Counted from the first letter of the stretch, positions 46,533 through 56,886 are shown. The stretch is DNA of 64,000 nt from Candidatus Loosdrechtia aerotolerans (GCA_021646405.1 SOER01000002.1:1-64000), one strand, 5' to 3'. Notes: generated from the letters alone by a model not told the origin. Translations and numbers: made by a program.

Positions 46533-47039
46533 ATGTCAGAAGTTAAGGAATCTGATCTGCCGAGTATTGGTAAGAAATTTACCTTACAGCTTGATTCGGG
46601 TGAGAAGTTGGTTGTTGTAATTCACTTTTCAGGAGAAAGGGAGGTCTTTATATTTGCGAAGGGCAGTGAGGAGCCTACCTTAGTAACAAGGTTTACTGAT
46701 GAAGAGGCTCGTCAGATTGGTGCAATACTTTCCGGAACATATTTCCAGCCGGTTATCGAGAAAGAACAGAAATTAATGATGAAAAATGTGATTATGGACT
46801 GGGTTAAAATTGAACCTGATTCAGTACTGGCCGATAAAAAAATCGAAGAACTTAGTATTAGAAAAATAACTGGGGTATCTATTACGGCAATTATTCGGGG
46901 CGAAACCATAATACCCAATCCACAGCCGGGTGAGGTTATTTTACCCCAGGATACAATTATTATTATCGGAAATAACAAACAGATTAAAGATTTTATAACC
47001 ACTTTTAAAATTGAGGACTATTTAGAAAATGTTCATTGA
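46533..47039 (+). CDS. RCK/TrkA-C-domain regulatory subunit of a K+/H+ antiporter
   Basis: 168 residues. The C-terminal half (about 85-160: ITGVSITAIIRGETIIPNPQPGEVILPQDTIIIIGN) is a typical RCK_C domain binding a nucleotide or ion signal, and the N-terminal half a small alpha/beta domain. This is the layout of KhtT-like subunits. AAAGGGG upstream makes ATG 46533 better than 46518. Its stop overlaps the antiporter start by 11 nt, so the two are one unit. Confidence 0.86.
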   Translation: MSEVKESDLPSIGKKFTLQLDSGEKLVVVIHFSGEREVFIFAKGSEEPTLVTRFTDEEARQIGAILSGTYFQPVIEKEQKLMMKNVIMDWVKIEPDSVLADKKIEELSIRKITGVSITAIIRGETIIPNPQPGEVILPQDTIIIIGNNKQIKDFITTFKIEDYLENVH

Positions 47040-48201
47040 TGAGAGTGTTTTATCCTTAGGTATTTCCCTTCTTGCCTTATTTTTTGCCGGCTTTTTAGCC
47101 ACCAAAATAAATCAATCCCTTACTGCCGTTTTTATCGGGGTTGGCATGCTCCTTCAGTATTTTTTTTATGTCACAATTATAACGGAATTTATTGCTATGC
47201 TTGGTATTATCTTTATGCTCTTTATGTTTGGCCTTGAACTCTCCGTTGGGAGTCTTGTTAAGAATCCCGGGAGGGTGTTGTATGCAGGAACATATGACCT
47301 TCTCTTCAATTTCCCCGTGGGGCTGTTTGTTGGTTGGCTGCTGGGATATGATTTGATACACACATTCGTACTTGCAGGAATTATTTATGTAACAAGTTCG
47401 GTAATTGTCGCAAAATCTATTATTGATTTAAAACGGGCTGCAAATCCAGAAACTGAGTATGTTCTTAATGTCTTGATTTTTGAAGATATATTTATTGCCA
47501 TATTTCTTGCATGTATTGTAGGCATTACTCATCATGGTTACTTAGATGCAACGAGTATCTTTTTTGTTATTCTGAAGACCTCCGCCTTTTTTCTGTTTTT
47601 TATCATCCTGGCGAGAACTTCCCAAAAATATATCGATAAGATTATTAATATTGATCATACGGAATTATTTGTGATCCTCATCCTTGCAATTATTGTACTT
47701 TCAGCAGGAGGTGCAGCAAGAATAGGGCTGTCTGAGGCAATCGGTGCATTTCTTGCCGGGCTTTTATTATCAAGTACACAACAGAGACAGAGAATCTCGG
47801 AAGCGATCAAGCCTTTTCAGCAATTCTCAACAGCCATCTTTTTTGTTGCATTTGGAATGTCAATTAACTATAAACATATTGTTCACCTTATCCCCATGGG
47901 GATATTTATTTTTATCCTCTCTTCCTTTAGCAAGGTATGTGGAGGATATTTTATAGGCAGGAAATATGATCTGAGCGAAAAAGCCAGTCTGAGACTGGGT
48001 TTTAACCTTGTTCCACGGGGAGAATTCTCAATCATCCTGGCAGGTGCTGTTGCCATGAACCAGAATATGCCTTATCCACTAAAGTCTTTAACGGGTGTAT
48101 ATGTATTATTGAGTGCTATTCTCGGCAGTATTATACTGAAAGAGTCAGATTGGATTATAAAATGGTTTATTGAACGAAAAAATACAGAGGTCCAGAAGTA
48201 A
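47029..48201 (+). CDS. CPA2-family cation/proton antiporter (KhtU/KefB-like)
   Basis: 390 residues with about 12 membrane segments. The family-typical LGIIFMLFMFGLELSVGSLVKNPGR, the ITSS-like VTSSVIVAKSI and the LSEAIGAFLAGLLLSST blocks are visible. It has no C-terminal TrkA-N domain, that role being supplied by the partner protein encoded just upstream. It probably exports K+ or Na+ for pH or osmotic control. Confidence 0.88.
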   Translation: MFIDESVLSLGISLLALFFAGFLATKINQSLTAVFIGVGMLLQYFFYVTIITEFIAMLGIIFMLFMFGLELSVGSLVKNPGRVLYAGTYDLLFNFPVGLFVGWLLGYDLIHTFVLAGIIYVTSSVIVAKSIIDLKRAANPETEYVLNVLIFEDIFIAIFLACIVGITHHGYLDATSIFFVILKTSAFFLFFIILARTSQKYIDKIINIDHTELFVILILAIIVLSAGGAARIGLSEAIGAFLAGLLLSSTQQRQRISEAIKPFQQFSTAIFFVAFGMSINYKHIVHLIPMGIFIFILSSFSKVCGGYFIGRKYDLSEKASLRLGFNLVPRGEFSIILAGAVAMNQNMPYPLKSLTGVYVLLSAILGSIILKESDWIIKWFIERKNTEVQK

Positions 48202-48246
48202 GTTACCCGGAGACAAGCGTGTATGAGCAGATTACCATAAGATTTG

Positions 48247-49269
48247 TTACAACACCCTCTTACCCAATTTATGCCGTAATGACATCAAAACTTCCCGTAT
48301 CATTAGCCATTTATCTTCAAGTGCCCACATGTGGAACGGGAGTACACAGCCGCATCGTAAGCAATCGGCCTGGGGACCCATCATACAAGGTTTTTTAATC
48401 TGACCCTGAGGATCAAGACAGAAAGCCACCTCTTTGAATATACAATTTCGTGTTACTTCTCTGCACTTATCGGACTTCATAAGTTTAAGAACAAGGCTAG
48501 GTACGCCTATGAAGTCGCCATATTTTTCTTCCTTTAACCTGAGCAGTGTGTCTAATATCTCATCGCGTAACTTCCAATCAGGCCAGAGATCATTATTTTT
48601 TAAGCCTCTTATTGGCGTATGTATCTGAAATAAGCATCCTTTAACACCAACATCCTTCCATTCTTCAATAAAATATTCAATATCCTGATAGTTTACCGTA
48701 TTAATGACCATTGATACCAAAATCTTCAATTCGGGCCTCCTGGCGTTTCTTTTTATCCTGTCATGGCAGCCCTTTCCCCGGATGGTATCATGGGTATTCT
48801 TCTTTCCATCTACGGATATATAAAAATTTACATCAGGCCAATTAGGAAGCTCAATAGTACCATTGGTTGCTACCAGATTTGATTTAAAATATTTCATTCC
48901 ACGTTCTATTAATGCTTGCCTGAGGAGAGGTTCGCCACCAACCCAGGAACATTGATAAAACGGAAAATCCGTTTCTTTCAAACTCTCCAGTTTTTCAATC
49001 CATTCATTATCCGTAAGTTCAGGTTTCTCCTCATAATCGTGTGCATAAAAATAACAATGTTTGCAACGCAGGTTACAGCGATTGGTAATATCAATTGAGC
49101 CTATTGCACCTTTCGGTTTACCAAAGAGATCAAACCTGGCCAAGTCGTATAACTTAAAGAAAAACTTTGTTTTTTCTTTCCCGATCTTTTTACAGGCGTA
49201 ATCAAAGAGTTTATCCCTGAACGTCTGTTCCGGACCGGTTCGCTTCTTTTCTAAGGTAGTGTTTGTCAT
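48247..49269 (-). CDS. Radical SAM protein with C-terminal cysteine-rich (SPASM-like) region
   Basis: 340 residues. The 4Fe-4S motif CNLRCKHC (about 65-72) is followed by the GGEPLLR block and a beta-barrel core. The last 70 residues carry seven Cys (CREVTRNC, AFCLDPQGQIKKPC, ADCLRCGC), enough for an auxiliary cluster. Family members modify peptides or build cofactors; no substrate gene is seen nearby. The start overlaps no other gene. Confidence 0.85.
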   Translation of the reverse strand: MTNTTLEKKRTGPEQTFRDKLFDYACKKIGKEKTKFFFKLYDLARFDLFGKPKGAIGSIDITNRCNLRCKHCYFYAHDYEEKPELTDNEWIEKLESLKETDFPFYQCSWVGGEPLLRQALIERGMKYFKSNLVATNGTIELPNWPDVNFYISVDGKKNTHDTIRGKGCHDRIKRNARRPELKILVSMVINTVNYQDIEYFIEEWKDVGVKGCLFQIHTPIRGLKNNDLWPDWKLRDEILDTLLRLKEEKYGDFIGVPSLVLKLMKSDKCREVTRNCIFKEVAFCLDPQGQIKKPCMMGPQADCLRCGCVLPFHMWALEDKWLMIREVLMSLRHKLGKRVL

Positions 49270-49326
49270 TTTATATGGGAAGGATCAATGTGAATTTCTT
49301 CGGATGTTTGAGTATCCTTATGGATA

Positions 49327-49683
49327 TTATTCATATAATTTAAGTTCTTTACCGGTAATCATGGCGATTTTTTTCCCAAGATTCTTCATCTCCCTGAAGC
49401 CGCCTCGACTTGAAGACTGCCCTACCTCATCTACTAGTATCTGTCTTCCATCGGTTAAATGCAAAAATACTAAATACCGTATACAGTTATCTGGTACCGA
49501 ATCAATTTCTTCTTTTACAACTTCCACCCTTTTTATCTGAGTGAAAGGAAAACTCTCCTCATTATCAAAAAAAAGAGTCCTTCTTACCTTTGTTGTTACA
49601 TGCTCTGTTCTTCCGTCAATGGTAATTGCCTTGAAAAAGGAACTTATTACAAGTTTATTTGTAATCTTCTTTTTCACTACCAT
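49327..49683 (-). CDS. Hypothetical protein
   Basis: 118 residues, likely a small beta-rich domain (VTTKVRRTLFFDNEESFPFTQIKRVEVV, then IRYLVFLHLTDGRQILVDEVG) with a helical C-terminus, faintly resembling PH-like bacterial domains. No signal peptide. AAAGGGG lies upstream of the ATG. It precedes the radical SAM gene on the same strand by 57 bp, so it may be part of the same transcript. Confidence 0.6.
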   Translation of the reverse strand: MVVKKKITNKLVISSFFKAITIDGRTEHVTTKVRRTLFFDNEESFPFTQIKRVEVVKEEIDSVPDNCIRYLVFLHLTDGRQILVDEVGQSSSRGGFREMKNLGKKIAMITGKELKLYE

Positions 49684-49900
49684 GATAATCCCCTTTTTTT
49701 CAATAGTAGTTTGGATGTAAGGTCAATTGAATTACAGGGGAATATACCACATACACATTGGATAGTCAAAATTATATTTTCATAAATTGTTCTGTTCATT
49801 TACATTATGGAGCATTCATATACACAATACTCCATTGGCAAAATAATCCACTGACATCAGAAAAACGAATATATCTTATTGATAAAACTGAAAAATAGAA
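49684..49900. other. Intergenic region without recognised gene
   Basis: AT-rich gap; apart from the terminator at 49901 nothing is recognised. Confidence 0.35.
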
Positions 49901-49934
49901 AAGCTTCCCATCTCCCGGTAAGATTGGGAAGCTT
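49901..49934 (-). terminator. Terminator of the PPIase gene
   Basis: AAGCTTCCCA (49901-49910) pairs with TGGGAAGCTT (49925-49934); on the minus strand it is followed by TTCTATTTTTC. It lies 57 bp past the PPIase stop. Confidence 0.75.
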
Positions 49935-49991
49935 ATTGTTGAGGATTATATTCAAGAGATATAAGGTATGAACCGGAGATTCTCCGCTCTG

Positions 49992-50945
49992 CTATACCCT
50001 AATATCTATCTCGGCCTTCTGTTTAAGTTCTTTTAATAAAGTGTTAAGGCTTTCAGACATCATATCAATCTTAACATCCCGCTTTATATCGTTAAAATTA
50101 ATGTCCTGTCCTTTTCGTATGTCTGTTACCTTTATGATGTGGTAACCAAAATCTGTTTCTACGGGATCACTTATCTGTCCTTTTTTCATGGAGAATGCAG
50201 CGGCAGCAAACGGTTCAACCATTTGTCCTTTTCTCACAAAAAATCCCAGGTCCCCGCCTTTTTCTTTAGAGGGACAGTCTGAATATTTCTTTGCAACCTC
50301 GCCAAAATCCTTTCCGGCCTCTATCTCTTCTTTTGCCTTCTTAATTTTCTCCTTTGCCTGAGCTAGTTCTTCTTCTGTATTCATTTTTCGTGTATCTACA
50401 AGGACATGACTTGCCTTTACCTCGGTACCATCGTATTCTGACCTTTTCTTCTCAAAATACGATTTTATCTTCTTATCGTCAATGTCCTTTCCTAAGTACT
50501 TTTCCAGGGAAAGGGAGATCGTGATATCTCTTTTCAAATCTTCAATACTTCCCCCATGACGTTCAAGTATTTGTTCTAATGTCTGGCCCTGGAGTTCCGG
50601 GTTAGATTGGGCCTCCTCCCGGACCTTATTCAATTCTGCTTCTACATCAGCTTGTTCGGCCTCGATCTTCTTATTCTTAATAAATTGCATAATAAGCTTT
50701 TGGGTAACGAGACCATCAACGATCTGTCTTGTTACCGTTGGAACCTGTTCTTGGCTTATCTGATTTGCAAATCTCCCCAGTATTTTATCAACCTCCTCCT
50801 GTGTAATAGTTTCACCGTTTACTGTTGCTACTACCCTCTGTTCTGCCTTTGTAGTTTCTTTTTCAGCAGAGGCAAAAGCATTCATATGAATGCATAATAT
50901 CCCCGCCAGTACAATTCCTGTTGGCTTCATGAATCTATTCAGCAT
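49992..50945 (-). CDS. Periplasmic peptidyl-prolyl isomerase (SurA/PpiC-type)
   Basis: 317 residues. A signal peptide (about 1-27) precedes a SurA-N-like chaperone region ([37 protein letters not shown]) and one parvulin domain (about 175-290: [51 protein letters not shown]). Assists folding of exported proteins such as porins. Upstream MarC and regulator genes are on the same strand. Confidence 0.9.
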   Translation of the reverse strand: MLNRFMKPTGIVLAGILCIHMNAFASAEKETTKAEQRVVATVNGETITQEEVDKILGRFANQISQEQVPTVTRQIVDGLVTQKLIMQFIKNKKIEAEQADVEAELNKVREEAQSNPELQGQTLEQILERHGGSIEDLKRDITISLSLEKYLGKDIDDKKIKSYFEKKRSEYDGTEVKASHVLVDTRKMNTEEELAQAKEKIKKAKEEIEAGKDFGEVAKKYSDCPSKEKGGDLGFFVRKGQMVEPFAAAAFSMKKGQISDPVETDFGYHIIKVTDIRKGQDINFNDIKRDVKIDMMSESLNTLLKELKQKAEIDIRV

Positions 50946-51038
50946 TACCTATTTCTCCTGTAAATAATGAGTTTAAAATAACAATTCTACAATTCTAATA
51001 TAGAACAACCAGCAAAGTCAAACCAAATAAAGTTAAAT

Positions 51039-51668
51039 TTAAGAAGACTTTGTTATGGAGAGTATTGTGTCTGTTATTCCCCGTCTGATCATCATTACTG
51101 CTATAGAGGCTAATAGAAGGGATGCTACTTTTGCAAATGCCCTGGAACCTCCTTCACCCATAATCCGGTAGATAAAATCGGAATTCATAAAAACGATCCA
51201 TACAATAAAAAGATTTACGACGAGTGACACCATGGTAGGGATATAACCGTAGAGGTCTATTATAATAATAAGGGAAGTCAAAAGAGCTGGTCCCACAACC
51301 AGGGGAATTCCTAACGGAACAACACCTACCGTTGAAGTTATAGTCCCTTTTGCCTTTCTTTCTGAAAAAAGCAAATCATTAATGGCAAAAACAAGCAATA
51401 AAAGCCCTCCTGCCATTTTAAAATCGTACATTTCAATTCCTAATATGGAGAAAACAAATTTACCAATAATGACGAATCCAATGCTAATTGAGATGGCGGT
51501 CATAAGAGACTGATTTATAATCCGTGTTTTCACTGGCTTTTCTATTCCTTCCACCAGTGATATAAAAATAGGGAGTATCCCTAAAACATCGATTGCTACA
51601 AAAATGGGAATAAAGGCAAGTAAAAAATTATGCCAATGTGAAAAGTAAAGAATGTGTAAGTATTCCAT
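51039..51668 (-). CDS. MarC-family integral membrane protein
   Basis: 209 residues with six membrane segments and the MarC blocks FIPIFVAIDVLGILPIFISL at the start, GGLLLLVFAINDLL near 90 and VPLGIPLVVGPALLTSLI near 123. The function of MarC proteins is unproven. The gene starts 19 bp after the upstream sigma-54 regulator gene, so it is likely co-transcribed. Confidence 0.88.
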   Translation of the reverse strand: MEYLHILYFSHWHNFLLAFIPIFVAIDVLGILPIFISLVEGIEKPVKTRIINQSLMTAISISIGFVIIGKFVFSILGIEMYDFKMAGGLLLLVFAINDLLFSERKAKGTITSTVGVVPLGIPLVVGPALLTSLIIIIDLYGYIPTMVSLVVNLFIVWIVFMNSDFIYRIMGEGGSRAFAKVASLLLASIAVMMIRRGITDTILSITKSS

Positions 51669-51687
51669 TGATTTAGATTATTCCAAA

Positions 51688-53049
51688 CTATAGGAGCTCT
51701 GTAATTTTATGCTTTTTTAATTTATTATAAAGACTTGCCCGGGAGATTTGAAGTGCGTTCGCTGCCTTCTCTTTATCTCCGTCCATTAATTCAATCGTAT
51801 TAACAATTATCTGATGTTCAACTTGATCCATTAATACGTGAAGTGGTTTCCCAGAAAAATCTTGCTGGAAACTCGTTTTTTCCTGATAGAGAGGTATATC
51901 AATAGGTTCTATCACCTTTCCTTTGCAGAGAATTACTGCACGCTCAATAACATTCTCTAGTTCCCGCACGTTTCCCGGCCAGTTATATGACATCAGTCTG
52001 TGTAGTGCCTCACGGGTAATGCCCTCTATTGTTTTTCGGTTCTTTTTATTATGGAGAGAGAGGAAATGTGAGACGAGCATCGGAACATCGTCTATGCGCT
52101 CTCGTAAAGGCGGAAGAAAAATGCGGATGACATTCAGACGATAGAAAAGATCCCTGCGAAATAAGCTCTTTTCAACATGATCCTCCAGATTTATATTTGT
52201 TGCGGCAACAATACGTACATCCACCCGTATCGGATGGTCACTTCCTACCGATTCAAATTCACTATCCTGCAGAACACGAAGTAATTTTGCCTGAACAGTA
52301 AGAGGGATGTTGCCAATCTCATCCAAGAATATCGTGCCACGGTCTGCCATTCTAAAACGGCCGGTTCTGTCCTTTGTTGCCCCGGTAAAGGCCCCTTTTT
52401 CATGTCCGAAAAGTTCACTCTCCAGAAGTGTCTCTGCCAGTGCAGCACAATCGACTTTTACAAACGGACGGTCCTTACGGGCACTATTATAATGAATAGC
52501 CATTGCTACCAATTCTTTACCTGTTCCGGTTTCACCTTGAATTAAAATATTAGCTTCGGTATTCGATACGTTCGATATAATATCATATATCTTTTTCATC
52601 TTTGAACTCTCACCAATAATATTGCCAAAGGTATATTTTTCACCGAGTTCAGAGCGTAGCCGGTCCACTTCTCCTTCAAGCCTCTGCATTCGTAATATCT
52701 TTTCAATAACAATGACAAGTTCATCACGTTTAAATGGTTTTGTAATATAATCTGTAGCTCCCAATTTCATAGCTTCTACAGCATTTGTAACAGTACCATA
52801 GCTTGTCATTACAATTACGTCTATAGGTGAATTTTTCTGCTTAACCTTTTTCAAAACCTCCATGCCATCCATGTCAGGCATTGCTAAATCAGTAAGGACG
52901 ATTGAATATATTTCATTATTGGGGAGTATCTTTTCAATGGCTTCTCTGCCGCTGGTAACGATATCCGATGTATATCCCCTGCTCGTGAGAAGCTCTTTGC
53001 ACATTTCTCCCATTGCTTTATCATCATCTACAATTAGTATTTTTTTCAA
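51688..53049 (-). CDS. NtrC-family sigma-54-dependent response regulator (canonical GAFTGA)
   Basis: 453 residues: receiver domain with phospho-Asp near 55 (IVLTDLAMPDMDG), an AAA+ domain with Walker A GETGTGKE and the sigma-54 loop in GHEKGAFTGATKD, and a Fis-type HTH ending GDKEKAANALQISRASLYNKLKKHKI. The loop is intact, so it is expected to activate sigma-54 promoters. No kinase is adjacent on its strand; it is divergent from the first kinase cassette (53281). MarC follows. Confidence 0.93.
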   Translation of the reverse strand: MKKILIVDDDKAMGEMCKELLTSRGYTSDIVTSGREAIEKILPNNEIYSIVLTDLAMPDMDGMEVLKKVKQKNSPIDVIVMTSYGTVTNAVEAMKLGATDYITKPFKRDELVIVIEKILRMQRLEGEVDRLRSELGEKYTFGNIIGESSKMKKIYDIISNVSNTEANILIQGETGTGKELVAMAIHYNSARKDRPFVKVDCAALAETLLESELFGHEKGAFTGATKDRTGRFRMADRGTIFLDEIGNIPLTVQAKLLRVLQDSEFESVGSDHPIRVDVRIVAATNINLEDHVEKSLFRRDLFYRLNVIRIFLPPLRERIDDVPMLVSHFLSLHNKKNRKTIEGITREALHRLMSYNWPGNVRELENVIERAVILCKGKVIEPIDIPLYQEKTSFQQDFSGKPLHVLMDQVEHQIIVNTIELMDGDKEKAANALQISRASLYNKLKKHKITELL

Positions 53050-53280
53050 GGTTTACTATCCTTTCCATAATTTCGAAGCTTTTTTGCAATTTGATTTTCC
53101 TGCAAATCAGGCAGATTCCTGATCATTTTCTGACATTTTTATCATCTGTTCAAAAATGACTTTAGAGCGATCTCACGATTTCTCGTTGATAAAATTATCG
53201 TAATTCGCTAGAATGATGCGTTAAATTTATTTCTATACTGTATTATACCAATCTTTTTGCGTCTTTAAATAAAAAGAATT

Positions 53281-54810
53281 ATGATAAAAAATAATCTGTG
53301 GAGACGGATTATCTTTGGTTATATAATCATTACCCTGTTTATGTTGTCGATAAGTTTTTATTTAATCTTTCGTCTAAATTTTTTTAATAAAGTTACTGAT
53401 TCGGTTATAAAATCCAATATTCCTTCCATAGGAAATAGTGAAAAGCTTATAGACAACCTTCTCGAACAGGTTCGAAACGAAAAAAAATACATTATTACCA
53501 ATGATATTGCTTTTTTAAACCTTTTTCATAAGAAGAAAAATGAATTTTTTGATCGGTTAAAATTTTTAGAGGAGTCGGTAACGAAGGAAGAAAAAATATT
53601 AATAAATAAGATAAAAGAATGGTATGACAAATACATCGAAATGGTTTCTAAAGAGTTTATTCTCGTTGGTAAAGATAAAATTATTCCGCCAAGCACCCGT
53701 TATGAAGATGAAAAAAAGAATATCCTTGAACAAATTACCAAGTCGATTAATGAAATAATTCTGTCTCAACAGGCCATATTAATAAAAAAAATAGAACAGT
53801 TACAAATAACTGTGCATAAATCTACCCAGATATCTCTTTCCTTAATCCTGGCTGCGATCTTATTCGGAACACTATTTTCCTATTTCTTTACCCGCAGTAT
53901 ATGCTTACCTATAAAAATTTTAAAAGATGCGACTGTACGTATTTCTCAAGGGGATTTAGATCATCGGATCAAGACACCGTCTATGGATGAAATTGGTACT
54001 CTGGGAGCTGCATTTAATCAAATGTGCGATAGACTGAAAGAACTTGATTTAATGAAATCGGAGTTTATTTCCAATATCTCACATAACCTGAAAACCCCTT
54101 TAACTGCTATCCGTGAGGCTAACGAGCTCATGTTAGACGAAGTTGCCGGTCAAGTATCTGAATCACAAATAAAACTTCTGAATATCATGAAAGAAAGCAC
54201 GTACCGGCTTTCTATGATGATTAATGATATACTGGATATTTCACGGGTAGAGGCAGGATTGATGAGGTATAATTTCCAATATGCAAACATTGATCATATT
54301 ATCCGAAAGAGTATTAGCGAACTGAGCTTTCTTGCAGAACGTAAAAATATTTCCTTCAACTATACTGATAGTGCCTCTATTCCCGAAGTTTTGTTAGACC
54401 GTGTCAAAATTGCCCAGGTAATAGATAATATCTTTAGCAATGCTATCAAATTTACCCCGCTAGGAGGTACCATTACAATAAAAGCAACAGAGATTAAGGG
54501 CAGCGATTTTTCCCATAATATGAGAGGAGGAAATCAGATAAATACGGTACGCTCTTTAGTTCAGATCAGTATATCGGATACCGGGATCGGGATACCGGTT
54601 GAATACCATAAAAAGATTTTCGACAAATTTCAACAGGTTGATACGAAAGGAAAAAGTAGTATGAAAGGTACCGGCCTGGGACTCTTTATTGCAAGACAAA
54701 TTATCGTCGACCACGGGGGTGATATCTGGGTAGAAAATAATAGAGGAGAAAACGGTATTACATTTCATTTTACATTACCACGGGAATATGATTATACGTA
54801 TAATGGCTGA
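53281..54810 (+). CDS. GlrK-like sensor histidine kinase (cassette 1)
   Basis: 509 residues. TM1 (about 10-30), a periplasmic helical region (about 31-183), TM2 (about 184-204), HAMP (about 205-257), HisKA with phospho-His268 in SNISHNLKTPLTAIREANEL and an HATPase domain (DNIFSNAIKFTP, ISDTGIGIP, KGTGLGLFIAR). The LKTPLxAxREAxELxxDxVxG stretch after the H-box resembles enterobacterial GlrK (QseE). It is the first gene of a three-gene cassette duplicated at 58627; the signal is unknown. Confidence 0.92.
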   Translation: MIKNNLWRRIIFGYIIITLFMLSISFYLIFRLNFFNKVTDSVIKSNIPSIGNSEKLIDNLLEQVRNEKKYIITNDIAFLNLFHKKKNEFFDRLKFLEESVTKEEKILINKIKEWYDKYIEMVSKEFILVGKDKIIPPSTRYEDEKKNILEQITKSINEIILSQQAILIKKIEQLQITVHKSTQISLSLILAAILFGTLFSYFFTRSICLPIKILKDATVRISQGDLDHRIKTPSMDEIGTLGAAFNQMCDRLKELDLMKSEFISNISHNLKTPLTAIREANELMLDEVAGQVSESQIKLLNIMKESTYRLSMMINDILDISRVEAGLMRYNFQYANIDHIIRKSISELSFLAERKNISFNYTDSASIPEVLLDRVKIAQVIDNIFSNAIKFTPLGGTITIKATEIKGSDFSHNMRGGNQINTVRSLVQISISDTGIGIPVEYHKKIFDKFQQVDTKGKSSMKGTGLGLFIARQIIVDHGGDIWVENNRGENGITFHFTLPREYDYTYNG

Positions 54811-54846
54811 TATAATTTCATGAAAACCTGTAGGAGGATAAACCCT

Positions 54847-55482
54847 ATGAGTATTTTAAAAACGGGAAAATACTGCTTTTTCCTGTTCTTATTCTTTTCC
54901 CTTATCCTTGTGAATATTGGTTGTACCCACCTGGCAATGAAAAAGGAATTAAGCAAAAAAAACGAAGAAATCAAAATGACGAAAGTAGACCTCCAGGCTA
55001 AGGAAAAAACTATTCATGATCTGTTGAATCGCCTTTCCTGGAAAGATCAGGAAATAGGAAAGCTTACCGATGACCTTCGTACTGCTTCAATGACAATTAA
55101 AGCCCTTCAGGAAGATATTGAGAAGCTCAAAAAAGTAGACCTCTTAGATCGTCTTTCTTTAAAGGACCAGGAAATCGGAAAACTTATGGATACACTCAAA
55201 ACCTCAAACCGATTGGTTGAAACTCTCAAGAATGAGGTTGAGAAGCTCAAAAAAGTAGATCTCTTAGAGCGCCTTTCTTCAAAAGATAAAGAGATTGGAA
55301 AACTCTCTGATAAGCTCCATAGTGCTGGCTCTACAATTGAAGTCCTCAAAAATGATATTGAAAAACTGAGGGAAGTAGACCTCCAGACGGAAGAAAAAAA
55401 GAAAGAGGTAAGTAATACGATTCAAGATACGATGACAAGCACATTAGAGGTAAAACAGGAAAACGGTACAATAACCAAATGA
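54847..55482 (+). CDS. Coiled-coil lipoprotein (QseG-like position, cassette 1)
   Basis: 211 residues. Signal with lipobox NIGC (C26) then a continuous coiled coil. Three copies of a 40-residue unit, each beginning NRLSWKDQEIGKL-like and ending EKLKKVDLL-like, fill about 55-180, and the C-terminus is polar. TAGGAGG upstream selects ATG 54847 over the frame start at 54820. In the enterobacterial module the equivalent QseG is an outer-membrane lipoprotein that modulates the kinase; by analogy this may link envelope state to the kinase. Confidence 0.85.
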   Translation: MSILKTGKYCFFLFLFFSLILVNIGCTHLAMKKELSKKNEEIKMTKVDLQAKEKTIHDLLNRLSWKDQEIGKLTDDLRTASMTIKALQEDIEKLKKVDLLDRLSLKDQEIGKLMDTLKTSNRLVETLKNEVEKLKKVDLLERLSSKDKEIGKLSDKLHSAGSTIEVLKNDIEKLREVDLQTEEKKKEVSNTIQDTMTSTLEVKQENGTITK

Positions 55483-55518
55483 GAGTAAGAGATAAGATAG
55501 CTGAATACGATAAACATC

Positions 55519-56886
55519 ATGCAAAATGAGAAGATATTAGTTATTGACGATGACACAAATATACTGGAAGTTCTCCAAATGCGTTTAAAAGCATTGGGCT
55601 ATTATGTTGTCATAGCAAAGGGCAGCGAAGAGGCTAAGATAGCATTATCTACGACTTCCATTAACCTTGTTATCCTCGATTTACGGTTAGCAGAAGAGGA
55701 TGGTATTCAACTGATGGAAGATATCTTAAGCCGCTATCCAACACTTCCCGTTGTTATCCTGACAGCACATGGAAGTATTGAAAGTGCGGTTGAAGCCATG
55801 AGAAAAGGAGCGTACAGCTATATAACGAAACCTTTTAATAATGAAGAGCTATCCATCCTCGTTAAGAATGCCCTTGAAAAACAAAGACTTGCCCGGGAAA
55901 TTGAGCATCTCAGAAGTAAACTCGATGAACAGCATACCTTCAGGAATATCATCACTCAGAACAAAAAAATGCAAGAAATTTTAAAACAGGTCTTAAAAAT
56001 ATCCCAGACTGATTGTACCGTTTCCATTTACGGGGAGAGCGGTACTGGCAAGGAAATGATTGCAAGGGCTATCCATCACAATAGTAATAGGGCGAAAGGT
56101 CCTTTTGTTGCAACAAACTGTGGTGCTATACCAGAGGGATTATTGGAAAATGAACTCTTTGGACATGTGCGCGGTGCATATACAGATGCTCATGACTCCA
56201 AAGAGGGGCTTTTTGCACGGGCTGACGGAGGAACCATCTTCCTCGATGAGATTAGCAATACCTCCCCTACGTTGCAAGTTAAGCTCTTAAGGGTACTGCA
56301 GGAAAGAGAAATTAAACCTGTTGGTGGTTCAAAGAATATTAAGATTGATGTAAGAGTTATTGCCGCCTCAAATATAGACCTGCAAGAAGCCGTACAGGAA
56401 GGGTCATTTCGCGAGGATTTGTTTTATCGTATACATGTTGTGCCCATTTACCTTCCCCCTTTACGGGAAAGAAAGGATGATATTCCTCTGTTAGCCACGT
56501 ATTTTATGACAGAATTTTGTAAAGCACTGAAAAAAAATATCCTTGAATTTACTCCCGCTGCTATCCAAAAAATGACCCTCTACGATTGGCCGGGTAATAT
56601 ACGTGAATTAAGGAATAAGGTTGAACATGCCGCTATTATGAGTAACAAAAATACCATAACTCCGGAAGATTTATTTGTCAACGCAACCACTCAGAAGAAT
56701 ACTTTTAACTCATTTAAGGATGCTAAAGAAAGATTCGAACGTGAGTATCTGGAAAATCTCTTGAAGGTTAGCAGCGGAAATGTTACAAAGGCCTCGAAAA
56801 TGGCAAAGCGGTACAGGGCTGAGATTTATAAATTAATTAAAAAATATAATATAAACCTTGAGAATTATAAGAATAATTTTCCGTAA
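55519..56886 (+). CDS. GlrR-like NtrC-family response regulator with GAYTDA loop (cassette 1)
   Basis: 455 residues: receiver (phospho-Asp54 in VILDLRLA), AAA+ with Walker A GESGTGKE (172-179), Walker B GGTIFLDEIS, and a C-terminal HTH region FKDAKERFEREYLENLL... GNVTKASKMAKRYRAEIYKL, close to GlrR. The sigma-54 loop reads GAYTDA (219-224) where GAFTGA is expected: Phe to Tyr and Gly to Asp. The same change occurs in the paralogue, so it is not random damage. Its effect on sigma-54 activation is untested here. Confidence 0.92.
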   Translation: MQNEKILVIDDDTNILEVLQMRLKALGYYVVIAKGSEEAKIALSTTSINLVILDLRLAEEDGIQLMEDILSRYPTLPVVILTAHGSIESAVEAMRKGAYSYITKPFNNEELSILVKNALEKQRLAREIEHLRSKLDEQHTFRNIITQNKKMQEILKQVLKISQTDCTVSIYGESGTGKEMIARAIHHNSNRAKGPFVATNCGAIPEGLLENELFGHVRGAYTDAHDSKEGLFARADGGTIFLDEISNTSPTLQVKLLRVLQEREIKPVGGSKNIKIDVRVIAASNIDLQEAVQEGSFREDLFYRIHVVPIYLPPLRERKDDIPLLATYFMTEFCKALKKNILEFTPAAIQKMTLYDWPGNIRELRNKVEHAAIMSNKNTITPEDLFVNATTQKNTFNSFKDAKERFEREYLENLLKVSSGNVTKASKMAKRYRAEIYKLIKKYNINLENYKNNFP

